DNA of 64,000 nt from G963663735 sp963663735 (GTDB taxonomy: Bacteria > Acidobacteriota > UBA6911 > RPQK01 > JAPXNP01), in NCBI GenBank assembly GCA_963663735.2, contig CAXXHN010000002.1, positions 186,001 to 250,000 on the forward strand, in the 5' to 3' direction. The position numbers and the translations under genes were made by a program. Below, one piece after another: positions 32,414-39,811 of this stretch. Positions within the stretch are counted from its first letter, which is position 1; every line of letters begins with the position of its first letter. The notes under the pieces were generated by a model that made no database searches, was not told the origin of the DNA, and saw nothing but the letters and a program-made list of their open reading frames with translations.

Positions 32414-32459
32414 GAAGCGTTCCGCGGTTTTAGATTCCTGGCAGAAAAAACGGACAGCA

Positions 32460-33401
32460 TCAAGCACTCACCCAGCGATAGCCGCATCCCTGGCTGAAAT
32501 GTTCAACCGGATAGGCAGGGAAGGCCTGGTTGAGTTGATCCCGTAATGACCTCATGCCGAACTCCTCACTGGTTCCATGATTGATGACAATTAAGGGTTT
32601 TCCCGTATCTTCGGCAAAGGTGGACTGGGTCCAGGTGCGAATTGTATCGTCGATAGCCACATACAGATCGGCATTCATATCCATGAAATCAAGGGGATCA
32701 CAGGCGCATCCGGTTCCCAGGCCCAGCGCTGAAACCGGATAATTCGGGTCACCATAAAAGGCCACACCGGCCTGGTCAGCTGATTTTAGTTTCTCGGCAA
32801 TACGTTTTGCGACGGTTATGGCTGGAGTGGAATCCATCTGGTACACATTAAAATATTTTTTTGAGCGAATGATATCGTTATTGGTAAAACCAAGAGCCTG
32901 GCCGAAGGCATATGGAACCCCGAATTCCGGGACAATGTCCAGGACATCGTGACAGCGGATAATGACCAGTCCCTGTTCATTGATCCACCGCTTTTTCTGA
33001 TCAATCGCCTTGAGGTAGGCGGTTTTTCCCTCTTCTGTTTTCTGGGTGTATTCCGCCTCTTTTGCTTCCAGGTCCCAGTGGGAGTAAAACGTAGGTTCGT
33101 GAACAACCATGGTGTTTACTCCCCGTTTCACAGCCTGGCGCAATGTTTTCCAATAGGGCATCCAGGCTGTCCCGATTCTGGTCACTCGAGTTTCAGGATC
33201 ACCAATGATTACCCGGTCCACGGAAGGCTCTTTTACTTCGCAAAGGGAGCGGAGGTAGCTGTTGACCGCGGCCGCCGTCAGGATGTTTTTACCGGAAGTG
33301 CCGGCTGTTCCTGTAATTGATGAATCAGCATTGGCGGTTACAGCTACGGCGGTAACGGCAGCGGCCAGGCTTGATGATTTGATAAATGTTCTGCGTTTCA
33401 T
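32460..33401 (-). CDS. NIF3-like dinuclear-metal protein with TAT-type signal
   Basis: 313 residues. The N-terminus MKRRTFIKSSSLAAA has a twin-arginine motif and hydrophobic stretch, so it is probably exported folded. The rest resembles the NIF3/YbgI family: NTMVVHEPTF (metal histidine), IIRCHDVLD and the C-terminal VINHGTSEEFGMRSL. NIF3 proteins bind two metals; their reaction is still poorly known. Exported versions are less usual than the cytoplasmic ones. It lies directly upstream of the double MBL gene on the same strand. The pairing with another metalloprotein suggests a joint hydrolytic role, which remains inference. Confidence 0.8.
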   Translation of the reverse strand: MKRRTFIKSSSLAAAVTAVAVTANADSSITGTAGTSGKNILTAAAVNSYLRSLCEVKEPSVDRVIIGDPETRVTRIGTAWMPYWKTLRQAVKRGVNTMVVHEPTFYSHWDLEAKEAEYTQKTEEGKTAYLKAIDQKKRWINEQGLVIIRCHDVLDIVPEFGVPYAFGQALGFTNNDIIRSKKYFNVYQMDSTPAITVAKRIAEKLKSADQAGVAFYGDPNYPVSALGLGTGCACDPLDFMDMNADLYVAIDDTIRTWTQSTFAEDTGKPLIVINHGTSEEFGMRSLRDQLNQAFPAYPVEHFSQGCGYRWVSA

Positions 33402-33447
33402 GGTAGCTTGATATTATATTCTGGTCGCTCAACATTCAACAGCTTTT

Positions 33448-33463
33448 ACAGTCTTCAGACTGT
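33448..33463. repeat. Short palindrome with GTCTTCAGAC core, upstream copy
   Basis: ACAGTCT/AGACTGT is a perfect 7-bp stem around TC, 20 bases before the M23 peptidase start. The ten-base core GTCTTCAGAC recurs in a longer palindrome 65 bases after the same gene (35081-35100). Confidence 0.6.
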
Positions 33464-33483
33464 GTCAGGCCGGGGGTAGTCAA

Positions 33484-35016
33484 ATGACAGATGTGCGATA
33501 TCAGGGGGGGAGGGTCCTGGCGGGAGTTTTTCTGGTTACATTGATGTTTTCCTGCAATTACCGGTGTCAGGACCTGGTTATTCCGGATAGAAGGCTTGCC
33601 CTTTGGATTCTGCCTTATCCTCCGGGCAGGTCTTTCGAGCTTTTTCTTGGTTACTGTTCGCCATCTGGGCACACTAACCGGATAGCCTATGATTTCCGGA
33701 TGCCGTTTGGGGAAGCGATTACCTGTGCTCGCCCGGGCAGGGTAATCGAAATCTTTGATAGCTACAGGGATGATGACAACTTGGCCGGACACAATAATCG
33801 GGTACTGATCCAGCACTGCGACGGTTCCATTGCCTGGTATGCCCACCTGCAGTACTTTAGTGTTGATCTGGCAGTCGGAGATTCAGAGGAATATGGAGAA
33901 AGGATCGGGTTGTGCGGTACTTCGGGACGCTCCGGAAAGGTTCCGCACCTGCATTTTGAGGTATTCAGGGAAAACAAATACGACTACAGCGATGCGATCC
34001 CGGTGAGCTTTCGTAACCTGAAAGGGCAGCTAGACAACAGGGGTGCCCTGGTACCCGGTCGGTATTATGAAGCCCTTGGATATAGAGCTGTTGAACTTGA
34101 AAACAGCATTTCCGGTGGAGAGATTGCAACACAGGTTCCTCCCTATTACAGGCTTAATCTGGAACCTCCCGGAGTTGATCCTGCAGTTTTTGCTCCAGGA
34201 GTAGTTTCAACCTGGCACCATGAACACAGCGCTCCGGCAATTTCTCCGGATGGGACGGAGATCTACTGGTCAGTATGGGAGAAACCGGCTCCCCCCGATC
34301 CAATACAGCAGATCTGGTTTATCAAGTTTCACAAGTCTGGATGGAGTAACCCGGAAACCGCTCCTTTTTCCGGCGTTTATTCAGACGGAGGCCCGTTCTT
34401 CTCAGCCGACGGAGAGAAGATTTTCTTCTATTCTCTCAGGCCCCTGGAGAGGGAAGAGCCAGCTGCGGATAATAACAATATTTGGTATGTAAGGAGAGAT
34501 GAATCCGGCTGGACAGAGCCGGAAAGTATTGGCCCGGAGATCAATAATGAAAGACTTCAGGCCATGCCGGCCCTTTCGCGTAATGGGAGCCTGTATTTTT
34601 TAAATCATCTTGAGAATGTGGAAAATGGTTATGGGATTTTCAGATCAATCCCCGAGGATGGGGAGTACAGTGAACCCGAGGTGCTGCCTCGCCAAGTAAA
34701 CTCAACCTACAGGGAGTGGTGTCCATATGTTGCACCTGATGAGGATTATGTTATTTTCTCCTCGCATCGTCCTGGAGGTTACGGTTCCGGCGACCTGTAC
34801 ATTTGTTTCCAGTATGAGGACGGAAAATGGAGTGAAGCGATCAACCTGGGAAAGAAAGTTAATTCAGCCTCACAGGAACGCTTTCCAATGATCTCTCCAG
34901 ATGGGAAGGTGTTCTTCTTTGGCCGGGCCACAACAGAAGCTTACGGGGACATTTTTTGGATGAAAGCTGATTTTATTGAGGAACTGGAAGAGGAGTTTTC
35001 TTCCAGGGCCAGATAG
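33484..35016 (+). CDS. M23 metallopeptidase fused to PD40 beta-propeller
   Basis: 510 residues. A hydrophobic N-terminus ends near Cys24 (LMFSC), possibly a lipoprotein with a weak lipobox. Residues ~55-165 are an M23/LytM domain with ligands His63 and Asp70 (HTNRIAYDF), His121 (WYAHL) and His155/His157 (PHLHFEV), so it looks active; the family cuts peptidoglycan stem peptides. Residues ~245-495 form WD40-like PD40 repeats (AISPDGTEIYWSVW, FFSADGEKIFFYS, YVAPDEDYVIFSS, MISPDGKVFFFGR), a beta-propeller for binding. GGGGGTAG precedes the ATG. A propeller on an M23 domain is an unusual pairing; it may tie wall cleavage to a protein or glycan signal (inference). Confidence 0.88.
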   Translation: MTDVRYQGGRVLAGVFLVTLMFSCNYRCQDLVIPDRRLALWILPYPPGRSFELFLGYCSPSGHTNRIAYDFRMPFGEAITCARPGRVIEIFDSYRDDDNLAGHNNRVLIQHCDGSIAWYAHLQYFSVDLAVGDSEEYGERIGLCGTSGRSGKVPHLHFEVFRENKYDYSDAIPVSFRNLKGQLDNRGALVPGRYYEALGYRAVELENSISGGEIATQVPPYYRLNLEPPGVDPAVFAPGVVSTWHHEHSAPAISPDGTEIYWSVWEKPAPPDPIQQIWFIKFHKSGWSNPETAPFSGVYSDGGPFFSADGEKIFFYSLRPLEREEPAADNNNIWYVRRDESGWTEPESIGPEINNERLQAMPALSRNGSLYFLNHLENVENGYGIFRSIPEDGEYSEPEVLPRQVNSTYREWCPYVAPDEDYVIFSSHRPGGYGSGDLYICFQYEDGKWSEAINLGKKVNSASQERFPMISPDGKVFFFGRATTEAYGDIFWMKADFIEELEEEFSSRAR

Positions 35017-35080
35017 GTTTTTGAACCGATTCCAGAAAATTCGACAACTGATAAGGTGGACGCCAGGGAATGCAGGTCTT

Positions 35081-35100
35081 CAGACCTGCAGATGTGGCTG
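35081..35100. repeat. 20-base perfect palindrome downstream of the M23 gene
   Basis: TGCAGGTCT and AGACCTGCA form a 9-bp stem around TC. It shares the core GTCTTCAGAC with the palindrome at 33448-33463 before the same gene. No T-tract follows, so it is not a standard terminator. Confidence 0.65.
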
Positions 35101-35280
35101 GCTGCACCCAATGGAGCTTTAATATGGAACGTCAGCCTCCTGATTGACATTTGAATCAACGACGCTGAAAGTGGGACGAATTCCCCTTCCGAAATTCCAT
35201 GTAGGGAGGATTCTCGAATCGTCCAAGGGGAGGAGTGGCAGGTATGCTTCCGGCCACAATTCGTGACGATTACGGATAGG

Positions 35281-35327
35281 ACAGCGACAACGAAAATGAT
35301 AGCCGCTTTGCTGACAATGACAACGAA
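35281..35327 (-). repeat. Inverted copy of a GTTGTC-rich intergenic repeat block
   Basis: Read on the minus strand, these bases match 39494-39540 over about 47 positions with roughly ten differences (shared core TCAGC-AAGCGGCTATC). The pattern is a run of CGTTGTCNTTGTC-like units. The origin is unknown. Confidence 0.65.
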
Positions 35328-35405
35328 TTTTCCATTTACACTATTCCCCTTCCGGTGCACAATGGATTCCATCAGATGAATCAATAACCTGGAGGGGTAA
35401 TCATA

Positions 35406-36794
35406 ATGCGCGCTAGATGCCTGCTTGTTTTTTTCATTCTGCTTCTGCTCCCATCCACACTGCTGGCAGAAAAGGAATATGAGGCCTATGAACCGTGGCT
35501 AGCCCAGCGGATATCAGACTGGCAGGACCTGAAGTTCGGATTCTTCGTGCACTGGGGGATCTACAGCCAGTGGGGATGCATTGAGTCCTGGCCGTTGGTG
35601 GAAGCGGATGAATGGGCCCGGCCCGATGACCTGCCGGCATGGGTGGAGCGCGGAAAGGATATTGAGCGGTTCAAACAGGATTACTGGAAGTTGAATACTA
35701 CCTTCAGTCCGACCGATTTTCATCCGGAATCATGGGTAGAAACCGCGAAGGCCGCGGGAATGAAATATTTTGTTTTCACCACCAAGCACCATGACGGCTT
35801 CTGCATGTTTGATACCAGGTATACGGATTTCAAATCCACCTCACTGGATTGTCCTTTTCATCAGGATCCCAACTCTAATTCGGCAAAGGTTCTTTTTGAC
35901 GCCTTTCGGGCTGCTGATTTCAAAATCGGCGCCTATTTTTCCAAGGCTGACTGGCACAGCCCTTACTACTGGAGCCCGGAAACCCAGGCACGGACCCGCA
36001 ATCCTAACTACGACACCCAGGCTGATCCGGAAAAATGGTCAAAGTTTGTGGAGTTCGTGCACGATCAGGTGGAGGAGTTGATGACCGGGTACGGACCGAT
36101 TGACATCCTCTGGCTCGATGCGGGTCAGGTTAGGCCTCCGGAGCAGGATATCGACATGGATCGCCTGGTTAAAATGGCGCGCGGCCACCAGCCGGAACTG
36201 ATTGTTGTGGACCGGGCGGTAGGCGGAAAATACGAGAACTACCTTACCCCGGAACAGAAAGTTCCCGATGTGCCTCCCGATTATCCCTGGGAGACCTGCA
36301 TGACCCTGGGCGACCAGTGGTCCTATAAACCCAATGATAATTATAAATCGACCCGTGAACTGGTCCACCTGCTCGCCAACATTGTATCCAAGGGCGGAAA
36401 TTTATTACTGAATGTCGGACCTGACTCTGAAGGGCGGCTTCCGGAAACAGCAGTCTCCAGAATGAAGGAGATAGGGAACTGGCTGGATATTAACGGGGAA
36501 GCGATCTATGGCACCCGCCCTATTGCCCCCTATCGCGAAGGCCGGATCTGCCTGACTCAAAAAGGGAATTCTGTCTATGCCATCTGCCTGGCGGAAGAAG
36601 GGAAGGATACACCGCCGGCGGAGATCAGGCTGTCTTATATCACGCCAAAACCTGGTTCAGAGGTCCGGATGCTGGGCTGTAATAGGGGGATTGAGTGGAG
36701 GAAGGAAGGTGGTGGAGTAGTGATTAAGTTCCCGGCGGATGCCGGTTTGATTTGCAGGGACGCGTGGGTAGTGAAGGTGGAAGCGGGGGAGTAG
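35406..36794 (+). CDS. GH29 alpha-L-fucosidase
   Basis: 462 residues with a signal peptide ending at LLAEK. The fold markers of GH29 are clear: FGFFVHWGIYSQWG at the start of the barrel, FTTKHHDGFCMFDT, and the catalytic nucleophile Asp238 in DILWLDAG. The enzyme removes alpha-linked L-fucose from glycans with retention, in the periplasm or outside. GGAGGGG precedes the ATG. The C-terminal ~90 residues form the beta domain usual in the family. No fucose permease or isomerase is nearby, so the released sugar's fate is not visible here. Confidence 0.93.
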   Translation: MRARCLLVFFILLLLPSTLLAEKEYEAYEPWLAQRISDWQDLKFGFFVHWGIYSQWGCIESWPLVEADEWARPDDLPAWVERGKDIERFKQDYWKLNTTFSPTDFHPESWVETAKAAGMKYFVFTTKHHDGFCMFDTRYTDFKSTSLDCPFHQDPNSNSAKVLFDAFRAADFKIGAYFSKADWHSPYYWSPETQARTRNPNYDTQADPEKWSKFVEFVHDQVEELMTGYGPIDILWLDAGQVRPPEQDIDMDRLVKMARGHQPELIVVDRAVGGKYENYLTPEQKVPDVPPDYPWETCMTLGDQWSYKPNDNYKSTRELVHLLANIVSKGGNLLLNVGPDSEGRLPETAVSRMKEIGNWLDINGEAIYGTRPIAPYREGRICLTQKGNSVYAICLAEEGKDTPPAEIRLSYITPKPGSEVRMLGCNRGIEWRKEGGGVVIKFPADAGLICRDAWVVKVEAGE

Positions 36795-36923
36795 GGGAGA
36801 GATTGAGGAATATTATCTGTTTCAGATTTCTTGAAGTCGAGTTTAGCGAATTTATCGAAATAAGCTGAAGCCTCGGTAAGTGCTTGATACGACTAATTGA
36901 TTAACTTAGAATGTCGGAATCTT

Positions 36924-37691
36924 ATGGTTTTTAACATCATCACCTCCCTCCTCACCCGTTCCTCCACCCCCAAAGCCAACTTCCCGCCAACAGAGCTGTA
37001 CAACGAAGGGTGGATGCTGCGGTTGCTGCTGGACTGGCTGGCATCGAATCCTGGATTGGGGCATGACCTTGATCTCGTTGCTTCCGATAAATGGTATTCC
37101 GAAGCGCTTCTTCCTTCGCCCTTCGCCCCTCGGTTCAGGGGAGACAGACTTGGAGAATCTCGAACTCATGCTGATGGGGTTATCGGCGATTTTATTATTG
37201 GCACTGACAGTAAAGCTGATTTGTCCCTACTGCCTGGAGCGTCCCGGTTCATAGTGGTTGAGGCCAAGATGTTTAGCAAATTGTCCTCAGGTGTGAAAAA
37301 TTCTTCATTTTTCAACCAGGCAGCTCGTAACGTGGCCTGCATAACCGAGGTAATTAAACGGGCCGGGATCGAGCCTGCATCCATGGAAAATATTGGATTC
37401 TTCCTGGTCGCGCCGGACGCCCAGATTAAGGCCGGAGTTTTTGCGGAACATATGAACCCGCGACAAATAAGGAATACGGTAAGCCTGCGGGTTTCCCAGT
37501 ACCAGGATGCTGGAATGGACCTCTGGTTCGTGGATCGGTTCCTTCCAACCTTGGAAAAGATACGCATTCGTGAGATTTCCTGGGAAGAGCTGATCAATCT
37601 GATCGGCAAGACTGATCCTGATTTCGGTGTCCAGATAGACATGTTTTATGACAAATGCCTGGAGTACAATCAGAAAGGCAAGGCAGAATAG
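36924..37691 (+). CDS. PD-(D/E)XK nuclease-like protein
   Basis: 255 residues from the ATG at 36924; a TTG nine codons upstream is possible. A helix with Glu24/Glu28 (TELYNEGWM), an acidic residue in HADGVIGDF (Asp84 or Asp89), then FIVVEAKM (Glu113-x-Lys115) and Gln132 (FNQAARN) fit the order of the PD-(D/E)XK core. I do not recognise the exact family. The C-terminal half resembles DNA-repair or defence nucleases with no clear domain. It is orphan: no methyltransferase, helicase or integrase lies beside it. It is followed at once by a repeat-rich stretch. Function in DNA cleavage is inferred from motif order only. Confidence 0.6.
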   Translation: MVFNIITSLLTRSSTPKANFPPTELYNEGWMLRLLLDWLASNPGLGHDLDLVASDKWYSEALLPSPFAPRFRGDRLGESRTHADGVIGDFIIGTDSKADLSLLPGASRFIVVEAKMFSKLSSGVKNSSFFNQAARNVACITEVIKRAGIEPASMENIGFFLVAPDAQIKAGVFAEHMNPRQIRNTVSLRVSQYQDAGMDLWFVDRFLPTLEKIRIREISWEELINLIGKTDPDFGVQIDMFYDKCLEYNQKGKAE

Positions 37692-37750
37692 AATTTCAGC
37701 CATTCCGCCTGCCTGCCTGCCGGAAAATCCTCCAGCTCGCCATTTAAATT

Positions 37751-37900
37751 TTCCCGTCCGGCAACCTCAGCTTTCAGATTTCAGTTTCCTCTGTCGCACT
37801 TTCAGCGCTCAAATATTATTTTTTGAGGTTCCTTTTCCCGGGGTTCCCTTCGGCTCGTCGGGGCTTTGCCCCGGACGCAGCCTCCGGTCACCCCGGGCTA
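37751..37900 (+). repeat. Intergenic repeat copy A, structured
   Basis: The left block TTCCCGTCCGGCAA...TTTCAG...CTGTCGC (37751-37797) is shared with copies at 37987-38032 and 39254-39291. It is followed by a stem CCCGGGG (37837-37843) with CCCCGGG (37891-37897), then CTAA, as in the third copy where the stem is CCTGGGG/CCCCAGG. A further small hairpin GGGGC-TTT-GCCCC lies at 37860-37872. Confidence 0.75.
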
Positions 37901-37909
37901 AATCATGCC

Positions 37910-37928
37910 AGGCCTCCGGCCTTTTTTA
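37910..37928 (+). terminator. Rho-independent terminator within the repeat region
   Basis: AGGCC and GGCCT form a 5-bp stem with a three-base loop, directly followed by TTTTT. It could end the transcript of the nuclease-like gene, 218 bases upstream. Confidence 0.55.
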
Positions 37929-37986
37929 TTGGTGTCGCCTGGCGGGAAATCCGTCGGTCCGCTGTTCGACATTCGTTTTTATAATA

Positions 37987-38032
37987 TTCCCGTCCGGCAA
38001 TCTCACTTCTCAGATCTCAGTTCCTCTGTCGC
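37987..38032 (+). repeat. Intergenic repeat copy B
   Basis: ATTCCCGTCCGGCAATCTCA and CAGATCTCAGTTCCTCTGTCGC repeat the left block of copy A, about 85% identical. It lacks the following stem. It overlaps the last codons of the unknown secreted protein at 38017-39051. Confidence 0.75.
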
Positions 38033-39051
38033 CCCTCTGTTTTGTCGAAATCGAGGGTCAATTCGACTTTAAGCCACCAGCGGGGTTTGTCGGCTATCCT
38101 GATCGGGATGCCCCGGTAGTCTCCCGTGGTGGGAATCCAAAGTGAAAAATTGTGTTTCCTGTCCAGGTCATGCCTTAGGGTTTTAAAATCGAGTTGGAGA
38201 ACATTCCGAAAGCCGCGGTTGTTGAGTTCATACTCCTTGTGCACTTTCAGGTTTGTTATTTCCAGGGTATAAAGATGAGCGCTGTTGACATATCTTTGTT
38301 TAGTTTTCTGGAAAACAGAAATAGATGAACCGGAATCGATTTTTTCAAGAATGGGGTCCAGCAGCAATCGAATTGCTGTAAAAAAACCTGCCGGTTGATC
38401 GAATTGAGGAGGTTTGTTTTCGAGGACTCTTTCAATATCCGGTGCATTGAGTCGGGCAGCTTCCAGGTATCTGTCAGCTACAGTTTCAGGGTTTTTATAT
38501 GTTGCCTGATCAGTAGCGTTGAAGCGCCAGAGATGCATGTAGGCCTTTATGGGAGTGACTTCACCGATTGATCCCTCGAAAAGGGTAAGTTCTGGCTCCC
38601 CTGATTTTTTCTCGACCCGGCGAATCTCAGACATCGACTCTTCGGAAGATTTGCTCATGAATCCTTCGAACACTGTTTTTGAAAGCTGTTTCGAGCTGTT
38701 CTCCTGATTCCACCAGGCCAGTTCTCTGGCATATCCCCAACGGTTGTGCTTTCCAGGCACAGCGTTGGGGTCAGAACCGAACAGGACCGAGTATCCGTCA
38801 ATCAGTTCACCTGAAGTGCCGGGCTGACCGGTTATGCGGGAAATGGTGCCCCCTCCCACATTATCTCTGCCAATCCAGACGAACAGGAGCATTACTGAGC
38901 CCCTCATACGATAGTTGAAATCTTCGATTGAGAAGGAATTCGAACCGTCCTGATTGGGCAGGCCTTTCCAATGTGATGGTTCGGCGGCGACAGGTATCGC
39001 AGTGAGGATAACCAGGTACAGGGTGAGAACCCATAATATGCAGGATTTCAA
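38017..39051 (-). CDS. Secreted protein of unknown function
   Basis: 344 residues with a signal peptide ending near VAAEPS. I do not recognise a family. The mature protein is mixed alpha/beta, with a conserved-looking stretch FNYRMRGSVMLLFVWIGRDNVGGG near residue 45 and a C-terminal beta region with DKPRWWLKVELTLDFDK. AGGAGG lies upstream of the ATG, so it is a real gene. Its last four codons (RQRN) and stop lie inside repeat copy B, so the C-terminus seems to have been replaced by repeat sequence. No neighbours suggest a role. Confidence 0.75.
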   Translation of the reverse strand: MKSCILWVLTLYLVILTAIPVAAEPSHWKGLPNQDGSNSFSIEDFNYRMRGSVMLLFVWIGRDNVGGGTISRITGQPGTSGELIDGYSVLFGSDPNAVPGKHNRWGYARELAWWNQENSSKQLSKTVFEGFMSKSSEESMSEIRRVEKKSGEPELTLFEGSIGEVTPIKAYMHLWRFNATDQATYKNPETVADRYLEAARLNAPDIERVLENKPPQFDQPAGFFTAIRLLLDPILEKIDSGSSISVFQKTKQRYVNSAHLYTLEITNLKVHKEYELNNRGFRNVLQLDFKTLRHDLDRKHNFSLWIPTTGDYRGIPIRIADKPRWWLKVELTLDFDKTEGRQRN

Positions 39052-39253
39052 ATCAGTCCTCCTACAGCGTTTTTGTTGAGCAGCTGAGCCAGATTGATTT
39101 CTGGATCAACACGTTTGTCCAATTGAAAGACTTGATGCAGAAAATCATTATTTATCTCAATTTTACAACAAAAACTCAAGTATGTGATCGGAAACGAAGA
39201 TTAGGGTTAGATTTATCCTTATTAGGAGTAATAGTTGCACCCTGAAACTCTTA

Positions 39254-39400
39254 CGGCAATCTCACATCACAGATTTCAGTTCCTGATGTCGCGCCTACAG
39301 CGCTCCAATATCGGCCGGGTCATCCTTTCCTGGGGTTCCGCCGACTTCGCGCAACGGCATCGCTCTTGCTCGTCTTAGCTCCACCCCAGGCTAAGACCGT
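39254..39400 (+). repeat. Intergenic repeat copy C, structured
   Basis: CGGCAATCTCAC and CAGATTTCAGTTCCTGATGTCGC match copies A and B. The stem CCTGGGG (39339-39345) pairs with CCCCAGG (39384-39390), then CTAAG; compared with copy A the T-A pair is a C-G pair, so both partners changed together. The segment between is longer and different. Confidence 0.75.
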
Positions 39401-39493
39401 CATCCCTTCGGGCCTCCGGTTATCCCGACCTGTGGCCGGGACTGTAGGTTGCCGCCTGGCGGCGGCGTTATTTTCCCGGGTACGTTGGTCCCT

Positions 39494-39540
39494 CCCGTTG
39501 TCGTTGTCAGCGAAGCGGCTATCGTTGTCGTAATCGTTAG
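39494..39540 (+). repeat. GTTGTC-rich repeat block
   Basis: CCCGTTGTCGTTGTCAGCG and the core AAGCGGCTATCGTTGTCG occur here, and in inverted orientation at 35281-35327. It lies beside repeat copy C. Confidence 0.65.
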
Positions 39541-39811
39541 CGATCAAAGCCGATACCGATTCCGATACTGACCCCGATGTTTCTGGCTGCGGAGTTATTC
39601 AAGGATAATCTGCGCCCCTGCGTCACTGCGCCCTTGCGTCAATTGGAGCTCTGATCTCCTGATTGGCGGCAGGGCGAAGCTCTGCAACCTCATAATCTAA
39701 GTTGTTTATTAAATAGAGACCTCGATTTTTATTAGATTGAGTAAACTTTCACAACCCGGCATCCGTCTTAATCTATATGTAACAAAAAAGCTAAACCAGG
39801 AGGGGTTTAAT

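Larger units (their letters stand above)
35017..35405. other. Intergenic region with palindrome and repeat fragment
   Basis: About 390 bases between two rightward genes. It holds the 20-base palindrome at 35081-35100 and, at 35281-35327, an inverted copy (about 80% identical) of the block at 39494-39540. The GH29 gene's ribosome binding site GGAGGGG is at its right end. Confidence 0.7.
39052..39811. other. Long repeat-rich intergenic region
   Basis: 760 bases without a convincing gene. It contains repeat copy C and the GTTGTC-rich block; several small hairpins (for example TCCCGACC...GGCCGGGA near 39423 and GCCGCCTGGCGGC near 39451) suggest structured RNA or decayed repeats. A frame on the minus strand (39320-39547) of low-complexity Asp/Asn-rich sequence is not credible as a gene. 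Confidence 0.6.

Noticed and set aside
37751..39400. Possible CRISPR array from the intergenic repeats
   Set aside because: Copies are imperfect, unevenly spaced and long, with no Cas genes nearby.
39320..39547. Asp/Asn/Arg-rich minus-strand frame
   Set aside because: It is a translation of the repeat block and small hairpins, with low complexity and no start signal.
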